Shown here: piece after piece, positions 38,364 to 49,523 of the stretch
How positions within the stretch are numbered: the first letter of the stretch is position 1
Layout: each line of letters begins with the position of its first letter
Assembly: GCA_039583875.1 (NCBI GenBank)
Contig: CM077150.1
Coordinates: 4,606,332 to 4,670,331 of the forward strand
DNA length: 64,000 nt
Source: Platanthera guangdongensis
Taxonomy: Eukaryota; Streptophyta; Magnoliopsida; Asparagales; Orchidaceae
Direction of reading: 5' to 3'
Notes under the pieces: model-generated
What the model was told of the DNA's origin: nothing
Databases searched by the model: none
The model's input: the letters and a program-made list of their open reading frames with translations, nothing else
Made by a program: the position numbers and the translations under genes

Positions 38364-39515
38364 TCAGGGGGTCTGGGCCTGGTGGTCGCCATCCGCTTCC
38401 TGCTCGCCGTACACTTCCATCCTGCTTAGGCTCTCCATGACCTTCTCCATCTCCTCTGCCTTGGCCAACCAAGAGATGGTGTTGACGGCCGTGACATAAC
38501 ACTGTCTTGCCATCCTGGAGTCTCCCTTGACTCTGACCTGGATCCCTCCTGAGTTGAACTTGAGGCATTGGTGGAAGGAAGACGGCACACAACGGAAGGC
38601 GTTGATGAGGGGCCTTCCGAAGATGGCATTGTAGCTGCTTGGAGCGTCAACAATGACGAACCGGCAGTTCATTGAGACTCCCCCCAATTTAACTTGGAGT
38701 CCCACTCCACCTTCCACCTCCTTCCTTTCCCCGGAAAATCCGAACAGGGGTCCGTCCGAGGCCAACACCCTCCGTGATTCTACCTTCATCTCGTCAAACG
38801 CCTTCCTGAAAATGACGTTGACGGAGCTCCCGTTGTCAACCAGGATCCGGGAGACGGTGTAGCCCTCGATGGCCGTCTGGATGACCAGCGCATCGCAGAA
38901 CGGATCCTCATGATCCGGCAGGTCCTTCACCGAGAAGGTGATCTTCTCCTCCTGGGGCGGTGTCTGGGAGGTTGAGGCGACGCTCCTTCGATACATGACG
39001 TGGAGGCTTGCCTTCCGAGTGGCCTCAACCCCCACTCCACCATGGATCACCGCTATACCGCCTCGGGGTCCGACATCGACCCGGTCCTCACACACATCAT
39101 CACCCCCTCCTTGGGGCAGAACCTCTTCAACCCGCACTGGTGGCTGCGGCTGGGCAGGGCCTCTCGCCCCCCTCACTTCTAGAAACTCGGGGCAGGTAGC
39201 CGTGGCGTGCCCCTCCACCTGGTGGAAGTCACAGTACGGTAGCGCTCCTCCCCTCCTTCGGTGGGCTGGGTGCTCTCTCCTGTTACCTCTTCCTCCTCCA
39301 CCTATCGCCAAGGCTTGCTGCGGCGGGGGGAGGAGCTGTCTTGGGGCTTGCCTATGGAAGTTGAACCTCCCTTGGCCCCATGGAAATTTCCCCCATCTTG
39401 GGCGTAACCTCTTCCCGGCCCTGAACGGGTCCTCCCTGTTGCCTCCAACCTGGTTCCGGACCCTCCTGAGCTCTCCGCTCCTCTCTCCTTCTTCCCTCCT
39501 GAGGTCTCGAGTCAT
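38364..39515 (-). pseudogene. Tat-type gag end and aspartic protease
   Basis: A 383-codon frame. The start is basic and Arg/Gly-rich (residues 1-90). YCDFHQVEGHATATC near residue 95 is the CCHC-like knuckle used by this group. The protease part has RILVDNGSSVNVIFRKAFDE (about residues 220-240), then FVIVDAPSSYNAIFGRPLIN. The frame ends with a stop at 38364, without RT. It overlaps the gag frame by about 160 bp, so one frame change joins them. The open state over 1.15 kb suggests recent activity. It might be called a CDS if frameshifted expression occurs. Confidence 0.8.
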
Positions 39516-40421
39516 CTTGCTCCTTTGCCTCTGTCTCTGTCAGCTTTGCCAACTTCTTGACAAACACCGGGTTGGCCGCCTCCATGGCCATCTCCTCTGC
39601 CGCCATTTCCATCAGCTCCTCGAAGGAAAGGGGGGCCTTCCGGGTCAAGCTCATCTTGAAGAAGCCCTCCTTCAGCCCAACGGTGAAGGCCATCTGGAGA
39701 GCATACCCTGGCATCTCCTGGACCTCCAAGATCTCCTCTTGGAACCTGTCTACATAGCGGGTCAGCGACTCCTCGGCCCCCTGCCTTATCAAGAAGATGG
39801 ACTCAGGACTCCTCTTCCGCTTCTTGGAGGTGGAGAAGCGGAGCTGAAAGCTTCGGCTCAAGTCCTCGAACCCATAGATCGACCTCGGAGGGAGTTGATG
39901 GAACCAGTCCCTTGCCTTCTCCTTCAGCGTGATCGCAAAGAGGCGACACTTGAAGGCATCCGTCATCGGCCTGATGGAGACGGCATCCTCGAACCACTGC
40001 AGATGCTGGACGGGGTCATCCTTCCCCGTATAATAAGCCATGTCTGGCTCTCTGAACCCCTCGGGAACGGGAGCTGAGATGATCAGCTCGCTGAAGGGTG
40101 ACCCCCTAAGGGGTGGTCTCGCCATCTCCACTCGCGCGACCTGCTCGCCTGAGAGGTTGGCACTCGCCGGGGTGGAGAACAGCTCCCGGCCGGTGAGGTC
40201 TCGCTCGACCCCATCGCCCATTCTCTCCTTCCCGGCCTTCTTCCTGGTGCACTTCCTTCTCCCCCTGCTGGGGTCATCTCGCCTAGACCCCTGGGAGTCG
40301 GCTCGTCGAGAGGGGGAGCTAACTCCTGGGGGGTCGGGGTGGAGCTGTCACCCTGAGGAGCAATGCTTCGCAGCATCTCTATGATACCCTGGATGGAGGT
40401 CATGAACTCTTGCCTCCCCAC
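39352..40421 (-). pseudogene. Tat-type gag (capsid)
   Basis: The 289-codon frame from 40221 holds a retrotransposon gag domain: GKDDPVQHLQWFEDAV, FAITLKEKARDWFHQLPPRS, FEDLSRSFQLRFS, RQGAEESLTRYVDRFQEE and MAFTVGLKEGFF. A second frame from 40421 (MGRQEFMTSIQGII) probably supplies the N-terminus and joins by a frameshift near 40220. Capsid assembly is the family's role. Confidence 0.82.
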
Positions 40422-40518
40422 AAAGGGTCCTGGGTGGGGAGCTCGCCGAGATCATCACTACCTCCCTGACCTCCCGTCATGACTCTCTCCGAGATCTTCT
40501 GTGCTGGTCACTGTCCAC

Positions 40519-40531
40519 GCTCACCGCACCA
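40519..40531 (-). promoter_or_regulatory. Primer-binding site of the gag-protease element
   Basis: The minus strand reads TGGTGCGGTGAGC four bases inside the LTR that ends at 40536. The tRNA partner was not assigned. Confidence 0.6.
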
Positions 40532-40535
40532 AAAG

Positions 40536-41815
40536 TGTTGAAGCCAAATTTGACCTCTGTGGAGTTCGGGGTCCCTGAAAGGGGTGACCTCACACCTACT
40601 ACACTCGAGAGAACGTCACGGACCGGAGACTTAGGAGACTATGAACAGACCCTCGGCTCTAGCGCGGAGGTCCCACCTCACACCCGGAAGGCTACCTGAG
40701 CTCTTCCCCTCCCTCGCCAAAGGGCTAGGCTAGGTGCCTTGGAGAGCTCTCTCTACTCAACCAAGAAGAAGCTAAGGGAGGAGGAAGCTAAGAAAAGGAT
40801 CCTCTCCAAGGCACCCAAGGGGGTCTATTTATAGTTTTTCCAAGTCCTGGGGGTGAAATGACCAAAATACCCCTACGGCCAAAAGGCCTCGGGCCAATAG
40901 AGAATAGCCACGTCGGGGGTAAAGGGGGAATTCCCCCTGAGGGCAAGAAGGTAAAACTGCAGGGGGGGCAAGGGCGAGACCGCGGCCTCTGACCGGTCTC
41001 GCCCCGCCAGGCCGCCAAGCTAGAAGGGGTAAGGGGCGAGACCCCGGCCCCCGACCGGTCTCGCCCCACCAGGCCGCCAGGCTAGAAGGAGCAGGGGCGA
41101 GACCCCGGCCCCCGGCCAGTCTCGCCCCACCAGGCCGCCAGGCTAGAAGGGGCAGGGGCGAGACCCGGCCCCCGGCCGGTCTCGCCCCACCAGGCCGCCA
41201 GGCTAGAAGGGGCAGGGGCGAGACCCCGGCCCCCGGCCGGTCTCGCCCCACCAGGCCGCCAGGCTAGAAGGGGCAGGGGCGAGACCCCGGCCCCCGGCCG
41301 GTCTCGCCCCACCAGGCCGCCAGGCTAGAAGGGGCAGGGGCGAGACCCCGGCCCCGGCCGGTCTCGCCCCACCAGGCCGCCAAGCAGAAGGAGGCGGGGG
41401 TGAGACCCCGGCCACCGGCCGGTCTCGCCCCACCAGGCCGCTAGGCTAGAAGGAGCAGGGGCGAGACCCCGGCCCCCGGCCGGTCTCGCCCCACCAGGCC
41501 GCCAGGCTAGAAGGGGCAGGGTCGAGACCCCGGCCCCCGGCCGGTCTCGCCCCACCAGGCCGCCAAGCAGAAGGAGGCGGGGCGAGACCCTGGCCCCTGG
41601 CCGGTCTCGCCCTACCAGGCCGCCAAGCACCTACAGGGACGGGGGCTGGTGTTAGCCAACTTGCCGCACCCGCCCCCCCAAAAGAGGGCCACTGGGGGAG
41701 GTAGATTTTTTCTCCCCCTATTAGTATGTTTCCAAGCTAGAGCCAAATTGGCCACCGAGAGTGCAAAATCTCCCAAAAACTTAAAACTATACAGGGGCGA
41801 ATACGGGGTTGTACA
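40536..41815 (-). repeat. 5' LTR of the gag-protease element
   Basis: 1,280 bp, near-identical to 35638-36924. TATA box at 40825-40834 (minus CTATAAATAG). Confidence 0.9.
40970..41622. repeat. 61-bp minisatellite in the 5' LTR
   Basis: Ten to eleven units, the same family as 36062-36735, with the same order of variant units (the AAGCAGAAGGAGG types near the far end). Unit-level differences are small. Confidence 0.9.
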
Positions 41816-44146
41816 AGCATCCTTGATTCCAGCAGTCTTCTTCAAGTTTTCAGCTTTGTTCTTCTGTCTCATGAAGTAAAGGAATGACTTTAGAATATAT
41901 CTGGAAGGGAACTTCTTAGGATTGCTCTTCCTTACTAGATTCTCCTTGAATATTCTTTCTCTTAGGGAATTTCTCTCTAGATGTTTTATCCATTCCTCAG
42001 ATGGATATACACTATCAATGTTCTTCAAGATTTGTCCATAGCTTACCCAGACATTGATAATGATTGATTCAGAGGCCTCACTTAGCTGTTCATAGTTTGG
42101 GTCATCTTTGTTCTCAGCTCTCCTCTTGGCCATGAACTTTTCAGCCATTTGAATTCCTTCCCTCTTTCTTCTGGCAGCAAGCTGTGCATCCTGTGCAATT
42201 TTGGCTTGTGCAGGGAAGTCTAGGTCCTCTTGCCTCTTTCTATCCAGGAGGGGCAGGTGTAGTGTCGCCCTGGTGCCTTGAATTACATTGAAGGCTTGAT
42301 CTTTAATGAGTGTTGCTGCCTTAGCATGGTTTCTCTCTCCCTTTCTGTCTTCTTTAGATATTGCCTTTTGCAGTAAAGAGGTGTTGGATTCATTCATGCT
42401 TGATATAGATGTGTGTATTCTTTCATTGTCAGTAAGCAGCTCATTCCTCAAGAGAATTGCCTGCTCCATGGAGTGGAGAGCAACCTGGGTGACATGCTAA
42501 TTGACATGGTCTACTGCACCCTTGATCACCTCATCAGTGGTACTCACATAATTCTTTACATATCCTATGTCAGCTGTAGTGAGTTTTTGGCTTGTGTCCA
42601 AAGATTCCATGAGGGTGTCAGCTTGATTCCAGCAGTTCCAGCCTTATCAAACCAGGTGGTGACCTGTTTGTTTAAGTGAGATATTTCTTCTTTAGTTTCA
42701 TTTACTTTTGCATACATTTCATCCCTCAGATTGGCAATAGATTGATCAACATACTCCTTGAGAGTTGTGGTCTGAATATCTAAGAGTACTTTAATTTGGT
42801 TTAAAAATTCATCATTGCAGATGTGAGTAGATGAAGTATGGCCCATAGGAGGTATAACATCCTGAGCAGGGATCTGAGAAGTCTCCCCCTCAACTACAGC
42901 ACTTATAGAAGGAAACATTTCCTTAGCTAAAGTTGTTTTAACATTATTAATTAATAGGGAATGAGTTTTACCTGTAGTGGGTGCAGACTCAACTATCTTA
43001 TTGACAACTTGATCCAAGTCTGTCAACTCCATCTGATCATGCTCCCCCTCGGCCTGAGCATCTTTATCTGGGCTGGACTTATCAAGATAAGTGTCTAATG
43101 TCCCAAGAGGCTCCCAGTTATCTTCTGCAACAGGCATATCATCAACTGATGCAGCATCATCAGTAATATTCATGTCTGCCCCATCTTTTTTAACATTACC
43201 TTCTTCAGCAGCATTCTTAAGAGATTTTTCCTGACCTAGAGCTGACATGGATTTTATCAATATGAACATCAGCATCCTGAAGTTGAATGTTGGCAGAGGA
43301 TTGACTGAGGGATAGGTCAACCTGTAGACCAGCATCAGCTGAAGAGGATGATCCAAGTACTGGTTCAGGGCTGGAAGTTCTTTTTTCCTTAGTGGGTTTC
43401 TTCCTTGTACCCTTGGAAGATTCTTTTATTCTTGTAGGTTGGCTCATAGGTAGGACTCTAGAGAATCTATCCAAAGTTTTTATGTTCATTCTTTTCAGGT
43501 AGTGAATCTTCACCCACTTGTTCCTGTGTGAAAATGTCATGATATGTGTTCACTAGGTAAAAGGAAATGATTCTACCCATATTTGGAGAGGATATGCAGT
43601 CTACTATTCTCTGATAGATGAGAGAAGTCCATGAGATCTTTCTATTTAGTATAATTCTGGTCATGACTGCAAACATGAACCTGAAGATGGTGTCATGTGA
43701 TCCAGATTTGCAGATGAGGGCTTTCCCTATAATATCTGCTAACAATTTTCCTCTTTGATTGAAGAATTTTCTTTTCACCCAGATTTAGCTTCATTGTATC
43801 CACACCATAAGAGAGCACTGTCTTCGTCCGTGTCGGCGAGCTCTTCTTCCTCGCTAGGGTTGACAGAGGGGATATGAAGTGCCTTTCCTAACCTCTTAGG
43901 GTTTACCTTGATTTTGATGTCTTCAATCTTAGACCTGAGAGAGTTTTGAGATGGGGACATCTTAACGTTTGAGAAGAATTCCACAATCTCATTTCTAAGA
44001 ATGGTGGAGGGTTCGGAAAGGGTGTATTCTAAGGCGGCAACCTCAATCATCTTTAACACGGCTTTAATATCAGGAAAGGCATGATTGGATCCATCTCTCA
44101 CTATTTCGTATCCATCCTGAAGCTCCTTGATGACATTTGGCGCCAT
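41816..44146 (-). pseudogene. Long unfamiliar reading frame of the SIRE-like element
   Basis: A series of minus-strand frames, 44146-43775, 43778-43467, 43540-43217, 43356-42565 and 42469-41816, seems to be one protein of about 750 residues broken by frameshifts; it continues across the insertion to a stop at 35606-35608. It begins MAPNVIKELQDGYEIV, has a middle part with LLADIIGKALICKSGSHDTI and MGRIISFYLVNTYHDIF, a Ser/Thr/Lys linker, a long acidic and coiled-coil-like part (YVDQSIANLRDEMYAKVNET) and a Lys/Arg-rich end. The order resembles the plant 'Transposase_32/retrotransposon' accessory proteins I recall, but function is unknown. No RT motif. Confidence 0.6.
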
Positions 44147-44920
44147 TGAAGCAGAGCAGCAAGACGCTGAGACGGTTTCGGTCTCAACGGCTAGGTTTAA
44201 GGCTTTTAGAGAGCGATGTGGCTTTTCGTTTCTTGTCGTATTTATATATGTAATGAAAACATTTAATTAATTTAATTAAATATTTCATTTGACTATTAAA
44301 TTAAGTGTTTTAGACTTTACGGCTTACTCAATCATTCTTGTTATGATACATGACACTTAAAGCTTTTATTATGTCCCTTACTGATTGCTTTGAAACCAGG
44401 GTCAGTTTTATTGGCACCCAATTTGGGCATTGTTTTGTTCTAAAGCTTGCTTAATAAGTTATTTGAATTTTTGAGTAATGTCAAAAAAATAACAGTGTGA
44501 ATAATTGAATCACTGTTTTTCTATTTGATGTGCAAGATTGGATTCATCTCGAGCACAACTAACTTAACTTAACAAATGGTTAACTTAATCTCTATATAAG
44601 AGAGAGATACATGTCTTGAGTCTTGCTTCCTCTAATTTTTGGGATTACTTACTTGACAGTCTCAATTTTAATTTGTTGCTTTTTCTGGAGCATATACCAA
44701 GAGCAACTATCCTGTCCCAGTCATTTCCTTGGAACACCCCTTGTCCAAATATCAAGTCTTAAGTTGGCAGGTACTTGGACTATCCTGCAAAACAGAATCC
44801 ATTTTCCCTTAGGCATCCAATGATAATTGGGTCCTAGGTTCTTGTTAGCATCATAAAACATCTGTCCAACTCTCTGTCTGGGTTGAGCACCTTTCTGTCA
44901 ACTAGTCACATTCAGGTTAT
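44147..44920 (-). other. Region between gag and the long frame
   Basis: About 770 bp. Minus-strand translation shows short Copia-like words (VGQMFYDANKNLGPNYHW) near 44820-44890, then AT-rich DNA. No complete gene. Confidence 0.45.
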
Positions 44921-44924
44921 GCCA

Positions 44925-46510
44925 ACAATAAATGGCAAAGTGACTCACTTTTCCACAGCACCAACATTTATGAATATTGTACCTTCTCTTTAGCACAGCA
45001 CAGACTTGTTATTCATGAGAGATGTGAACTACACCAAACTTTGCTGGATGAGCATTGTATGATGTTGCCCCCTTTTTCATGAGTGGAGGTGGTGAGGAAC
45101 TAAATACAGCTGGTCCAAAATGGGCCTGATGTATTTTTGGAGTCTGTCATCTAGTGAACATTCTCATTTCCTTAGATAGAGGATACTTGGATCCAAATTT
45201 AAAGATCTTCTCCTGAACTTTGTGGCTAGAGTGGACAGTGTCACTTTTTCTTGGATCCTGTGCCTTCACCCCACTGGTGGAGCACACATTTGATTGATCC
45301 TTCTATAGTGGTGCAAACTTGACAGTCTTAGAAGGTGTATTTACCTTCTGAAACACTGTCCTTTTATCAGGAAAATCAGATTTGAAGTAGCGATTGATGT
45401 GGTCAATACTCAACTTCTCAGGAACTTGGCAAGTTGCAGCTTTTGGCAACTGATCATGTGACTGAGAAGGGTTAATCACAATGCCCAACCTCTCTGAGAA
45501 CTTTTGTTCCAGATATCTGATGTGCTTCTTCTTTTCTTCTAGAAGCATGGTCTGACACTCAAGATTTTTCTTGAGCTCAGACATCTCATGACTTTTCTTA
45601 TAAAACTCAATAGATTTATTGTTATAGAGAGTTTTATAAGACCTTAGGACCTCTAATTCCTTGGCTTGCCTCTTGGCAAGTAATCTGCTCTCCTTTAGAG
45701 CAATTAGGAGTAGTCCAAACATGTCAATCAATTGATTGACATCAGTCACAGATTCATAGCAATCTTCATCACAGGATGAAGATGTACCAGTATCTGGACT
45801 GGATTCAAAGTCAGAGAAAGATGTAGAATTTGAGAGAGGTTGTACTTTGATTGATTCTGATTCTTCCTGACTTTTTTCTTCTACAGACATTGCCATCAAC
45901 TCATGGCATCCATAGATTTCTCCATCCTCCTCATTGTCATTGTCTGAGAGTGACAGAGGGGCCCTGATTCCTATCCTGGCAGCAGGATATTCCACTTCTT
46001 CTTCTGGATCTGCAACAACTGATATCAGCCCTAAGTAGGCTTCTTCCTCTTTATCTTCAGAATCTGAGGATGAAGAGTCTGTCCAGCTTCTCTCCTTCTT
46101 GGTCACAATGGTCTTTTTCTTCTTCTTCTCATCTTCAGACTCTAAGCCACTGTCAGCAAAATTGACTTTCTTTGTCCCTTCCATATAGTCAGTGAGAGAA
46201 TCTCACATCTCTTTGGCTGACTTGCAGTGGACCACTCTCATGAGGGTTGAGTCATCCATGGCACACACCATGATATGTTGTGCACTCGTATCCATAGATG
46301 CAAGGTTGATTTCTTCTCCATACATCTCTGCATAACTCTTTGGAGTTTGGATGCTTGCATCTGAAGTTGAGACCTTCATGAGTATGAAAGGTCCTTCTTG
46401 AACTGTTGCAAGCACCCTAGGATCAGAGGCTTCCATGATTTGCTTGACTCTCTTTCCAAGTCTTAAAATTCTCCTTGTTCCAGACTTGAAGCTTCATTAC
46501 TTGTGGTTCT
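44925..46510 (-). pseudogene. SIRE-like Copia gag with zinc knuckle
   Basis: Starts near 46499 (MKLQVWNKENFKTW in one frame), continues from 46436 with AMDDSTLMRVVHCKSAKEM, a stop near 46203 and then the 293-residue frame 46184-45303: acidic Ser/Glu-rich segments, then a helical part with ESRLLAKRQAKELEVLRSYK and EEKKKHIRYLEQKFSERLG. The knuckle CWCCGKVSHFAIYC (CX2CX4HX4C) is at 44966-44925. The central gag domain seems shortened, since DSLTDYMEGTKKV runs straight into the acidic part. Confidence 0.72.
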
Positions 46511-46590
46511 CTTTTGAACCCACAAGTGTAACCCTTTTAACTAACATTGGAAGTATACTCAGATTGTTAAATCCTTTTTGAGCAACCTCC

Positions 46591-46601
46591 CTCTGATACC
46601 A
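46591..46601 (-). promoter_or_regulatory. Primer-binding site of the SIRE-like element
   Basis: The minus strand reads TGGTATCAGAG two bases inside the LTR that starts at 46604 on the plus strand. Confidence 0.8.
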
Positions 46602-46899
46602 CTTGAAAGTTATTTAACTTTAGGTTAGTTAATCACCTAAAGGGGAGGTGAATAGGTCTTTGAGCTTTTAATATATCTTTTGTTGTTTTCAAATTATGCT
46701 AACTAGAGCTTGTCTTTAAGTCCTGCAATCAAAGAGAAAAACAAGCACACATAGCAAACAACAGAATTTATAGTGGTTCCCCAATTGGGTACATCCACTT
46801 TCCCTCTCCACATATCCAAGCTTATTTGTTGGACTCGGCACAAACTCCTCCAAAATGCTCCTAAGAGCTTACACCTCAGATCCCGCAGGATCTTCAAGT

Positions 46900-47410
46900 C
46901 TCCTCCAAGACTCACTTCTCAGCCACAAGGGCCTACACTCAGTGGTCAGCAAACCACCTACCTCAGGCTGTTAAGCCCTACACTCAGGCTGGGAGGACAG
47001 CCCTCCCTCAGATCCTAAAGGATCCTACCTCAGAGCTCTGCAGAGCTCCTACACTCAGTGACCCGCAAGCCACCTACCTCAGCCTAATCTTTAAGGCATA
47101 CAGCTCAGGCTTTTTAGCCCTACAATTTCAGGCACAGGGCCCTACTCTCAGAGTGCTGTAGCACTCCTACAACTCAGTACCCCTCCAGGTACCTACCTCA
47201 GTGCCCCTCCAGGCACCTACAGCTCAGTGACAAGCTTGTCACCTACCTCAGGCACAAAGGGCCTACAATCAGAGAGAAGCACTCTCCTACCTCAGGCACT
47301 TAAACCCTACAGCTCAGATCCTCACTTGGATCCTACCTCAGTGCCCCTCCAGGCACCTACCTCAGTGACAAATTTGTCACCTACCTCAGGCACAAAGTGT
47401 CCTACTCTCA
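46900..47410. repeat. Degenerate CCTACCTCAG repeats in the LTR
   Basis: The word CCTACMTCAG or CCTACCTCAG recurs roughly every 25-35 bp, alternating with short inverted pieces such as CCTCCAGGCACC and GATCCTAAAGGATCC. Noncoding. Confidence 0.7.
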
Positions 47411-48479
47411 GATTCAGGAAACATGAATCCTACATGAAATAAATACAGAGTTGAAGAAAATAAAATTACTGACTCAGAGAAATAACTCTGATTCAACTGT
47501 GCTGGACTGAGCATATTTCAGTCCAACTCACCTGTCGTAGAAGGAATCAGCATTCTTCTACAGCTATCACTTATTATTGTTGCACTGATGAGCAACTTCC
47601 ACCTTGGTGAGAGATGAATCAGTCAAACTACTCTGTAGAGAACACCCTTGCTGAGCTTGAAGAGCTTCAGCTATCCTTTCTTGCCTTCAGGCTATCTTGG
47701 CTGGACTACAACTTTCAAGCTTGATCTGAAATAAATGTCCAGCCGTCTCTATCAGTTTTTTCTTTCTGTTCCTTTGATTCGTTAACCCTAATCATTTACT
47801 GTTTCCCCTTTTATATGCGTTGATTTGAATCAACGACGTCATAGTATGTGGGCCCACCAAGGATTGATGTGCGTCAACTCCATCAGAAAGGGACAAGACA
47901 TCTTTCGGCGTTGTAGCAGCTTTCCCGCAACGGTTTCTTGCAATTTTGACTTTGATGACGTCAGTAGTGGTCATCAACATGTGGACTTAGAAAAATTTTT
48001 GAATCTCATTAAACGTTGAGTGATGTTGAGACACTCAACGCCATCAGCCTTGGCTCTCAGCGCTTTTGGACTTAGAGCATTCTCTGGCTTTGTCTCAGCG
48101 GTCTCAGCAGTCTCAGCGGTTTTCCAATATTAGCTGAGACAAGCCTTTGTCTCGGTGCTTTTCTCTTATTTGTTGTCTCAACGGTTTTTGCATTTTAACT
48201 GTCTCAGCGGTTTTTGCACTTTAACTGTCTCAGCGGATTTGTCTCAGCGGTCTCAGCGGTTTTTCATTTATCAGCTGAGACAGTTCTTTGTTTCAACGCT
48301 TTCCTCTTTATTAGAAGCGTTGAGTGAACCTGTTCACTCAACGTTTTCTGACTTAGAAAAATTCCAGCTAATTTTGTTCTCATTTATTTACCTCTTGACT
48401 GTCTCAGCGTTTCCTGCTTTATTTAGAAGCGTTGAGTGAACTTGCTTCACTCAACGCTTCTGGACTTAGAAAGTTTCAG

Positions 48480-48990
48480 TTAACTTTGTCTCTGATGTCT
48501 CAGTTATCTCAACGTCATCTTCTCAGCTGTCTCAACTGTCTCAACGTCATCTTCTCAGCTGTCTCAGCTGACTCAAAGTCATCTTCTCAGTTGTCTTCAA
48601 CTGTCTCAACGCTACCTTCCCAGCTGTCTCAACTGTCTCAGCGGACTTAACGCCTTCTTCTCAGCGGTCTCAGCGCTTATGTCTTAGACAGATTTTTTGG
48701 ATTTAACTTGACAAGCTTTGAGCTGAGCTCGACGAACCGCAAACTGAGCTCGGCGAACTTTGATCTTCTCAGCGCTCTCAGCACTTTTTGCCTTGGTCAA
48801 TTTTTTTCTTGCTTCAGCTTAACAAACGTTGGACTGAGCTCGACGAACTGTAACCTGAGCTCGACGAACTTCGAGCTAAGTTCGACGAATTTTGTATCGC
48901 GAATTCTTAAGCATATGTTGAGTTGAGCTCGACGATCAGCAAGCTGATTTCGACGAACTCTGAGTTGAGTTCGACAAAATTTGAATTTAC
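48480..48990. repeat. TCTCAACGYCATCTTC and GCTCGACGAAC repeats in the LTR
   Basis: Two blocks: TCTCAACGTCATCTTCTCAG-like units (48490-48660), then AGCTGAGCTCGACGAAC-like units (48720-48990). Both blocks recur in the partial LTR at 34455-34960, with the same order, which proves the LTR pairing. Confidence 0.75.
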
Positions 48991-49136
48991 TGTCCAACTC
49001 ATTTTTCTTTACTTGTCCAATCATGGACTACCTGCATGCATGAACTAAAGCACACATCAAATACATTATGTCCTTAGCATGAATGGTGATGCAACTTCAA
49101 ATCTTGAGAAACATTGTAGGGCACAATTCCCACACA

Positions 49137-49342
49137 AAGTAATGTCCATATTAGCAATATATTTCGAAAAGTTTTCTTCAAAAGATGGTGCACGAGGTGC
49201 AGGGGTGGAAACCAGGTGGAAAAGCATTTGGAGGGCGACCGCATTCCCCGGATTGCTCCAAAAGAAATTCGGATGATTGCGCAAATTTGGGTTATATGTG
49301 TTTTCAAACGTGTTACCAAAATATGCGGACGACCGAGGCAAA
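49137..49342 (-). pseudogene. Athila-like gag fragment
   Basis: Minus-strand frame with FGNTFENTYNPNLRNHPNF and APRAPSFEENFSKYI, matching the C-terminal part of Athila gag. It is the other side of the insertion that separates it from pol at 30120-34404. Truncated at both ends. Confidence 0.7.
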
Positions 49343-49523
49343 TTTGGGCCGGTCGGACTTTTGATTTCCTATTTAACTAGGTTATGATGTTTCATCCCCA
49401 GCCTCAACAACCTACCCCTTTCAACAGTGGTCAAATTCCGGACGAGGGTTAGACCGGGGGTGATTTGATTGGGATGCTTGGACTGCAGTTCGGTCGGGTT
49501 TGAGGTTTGGCCGCCATGCCCCA

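Larger units (their letters stand above)
35638..41815 (-). mobile_element. Nonautonomous Tat-type LTR element (gag-protease only)
   Basis: A 6,178-bp element with LTRs 35638-36924 and 40536-41815 and a perfect 5-bp duplication AGCAT (35633-35637, 41816-41820). It encodes gag and aspartic protease but no reverse transcriptase, RNase H or integrase; the space where they would lie holds a 75-bp tandem array. It would need enzymes from a related element. The two LTRs are very similar throughout, suggesting a fairly recent insertion. Confidence 0.9.
34405..49136 (-). mobile_element. SIRE-like Copia element, nonautonomous, with nested insertion
   Basis: Right LTR 46604-49136, primer-binding site 46591-46601, gag, then an unfamiliar long reading frame (41816-44146), and a partial left LTR (34405-35109). 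No reverse transcriptase or integrase was found. The 35638-41815 element is inserted in the long frame. LTR of about 2.5 kb and the gag style suggest the SIRE (Maximus) group of Copia. Confidence 0.7.
46604..49136 (-). repeat. 5' LTR of the SIRE-like element
   Basis: About 2.5 kb with plus-strand ends TGAAAGTT and CCCACA(CA). It holds three repeat textures listed separately. No genes. The right end is uncertain by two bases. It is inserted in Athila-like gag DNA, which resumes at 49137. Confidence 0.75.

Noticed and set aside
38938..40077. 379-codon plus-strand frame
   Set aside because: Antisense to the gag and protease frames of the Tat-type element, which have recognisable domains.
36062..41622. 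Regular repeats considered as a CRISPR array
   Set aside because: Units are contiguous without unique spacers, lie in LTRs, and the host is a plant.
46773..47442. Plus-strand frames of 81 and 71 codons
   Set aside because: They translate the degenerate CCTACCTCAG repeats of the SIRE-like LTR.
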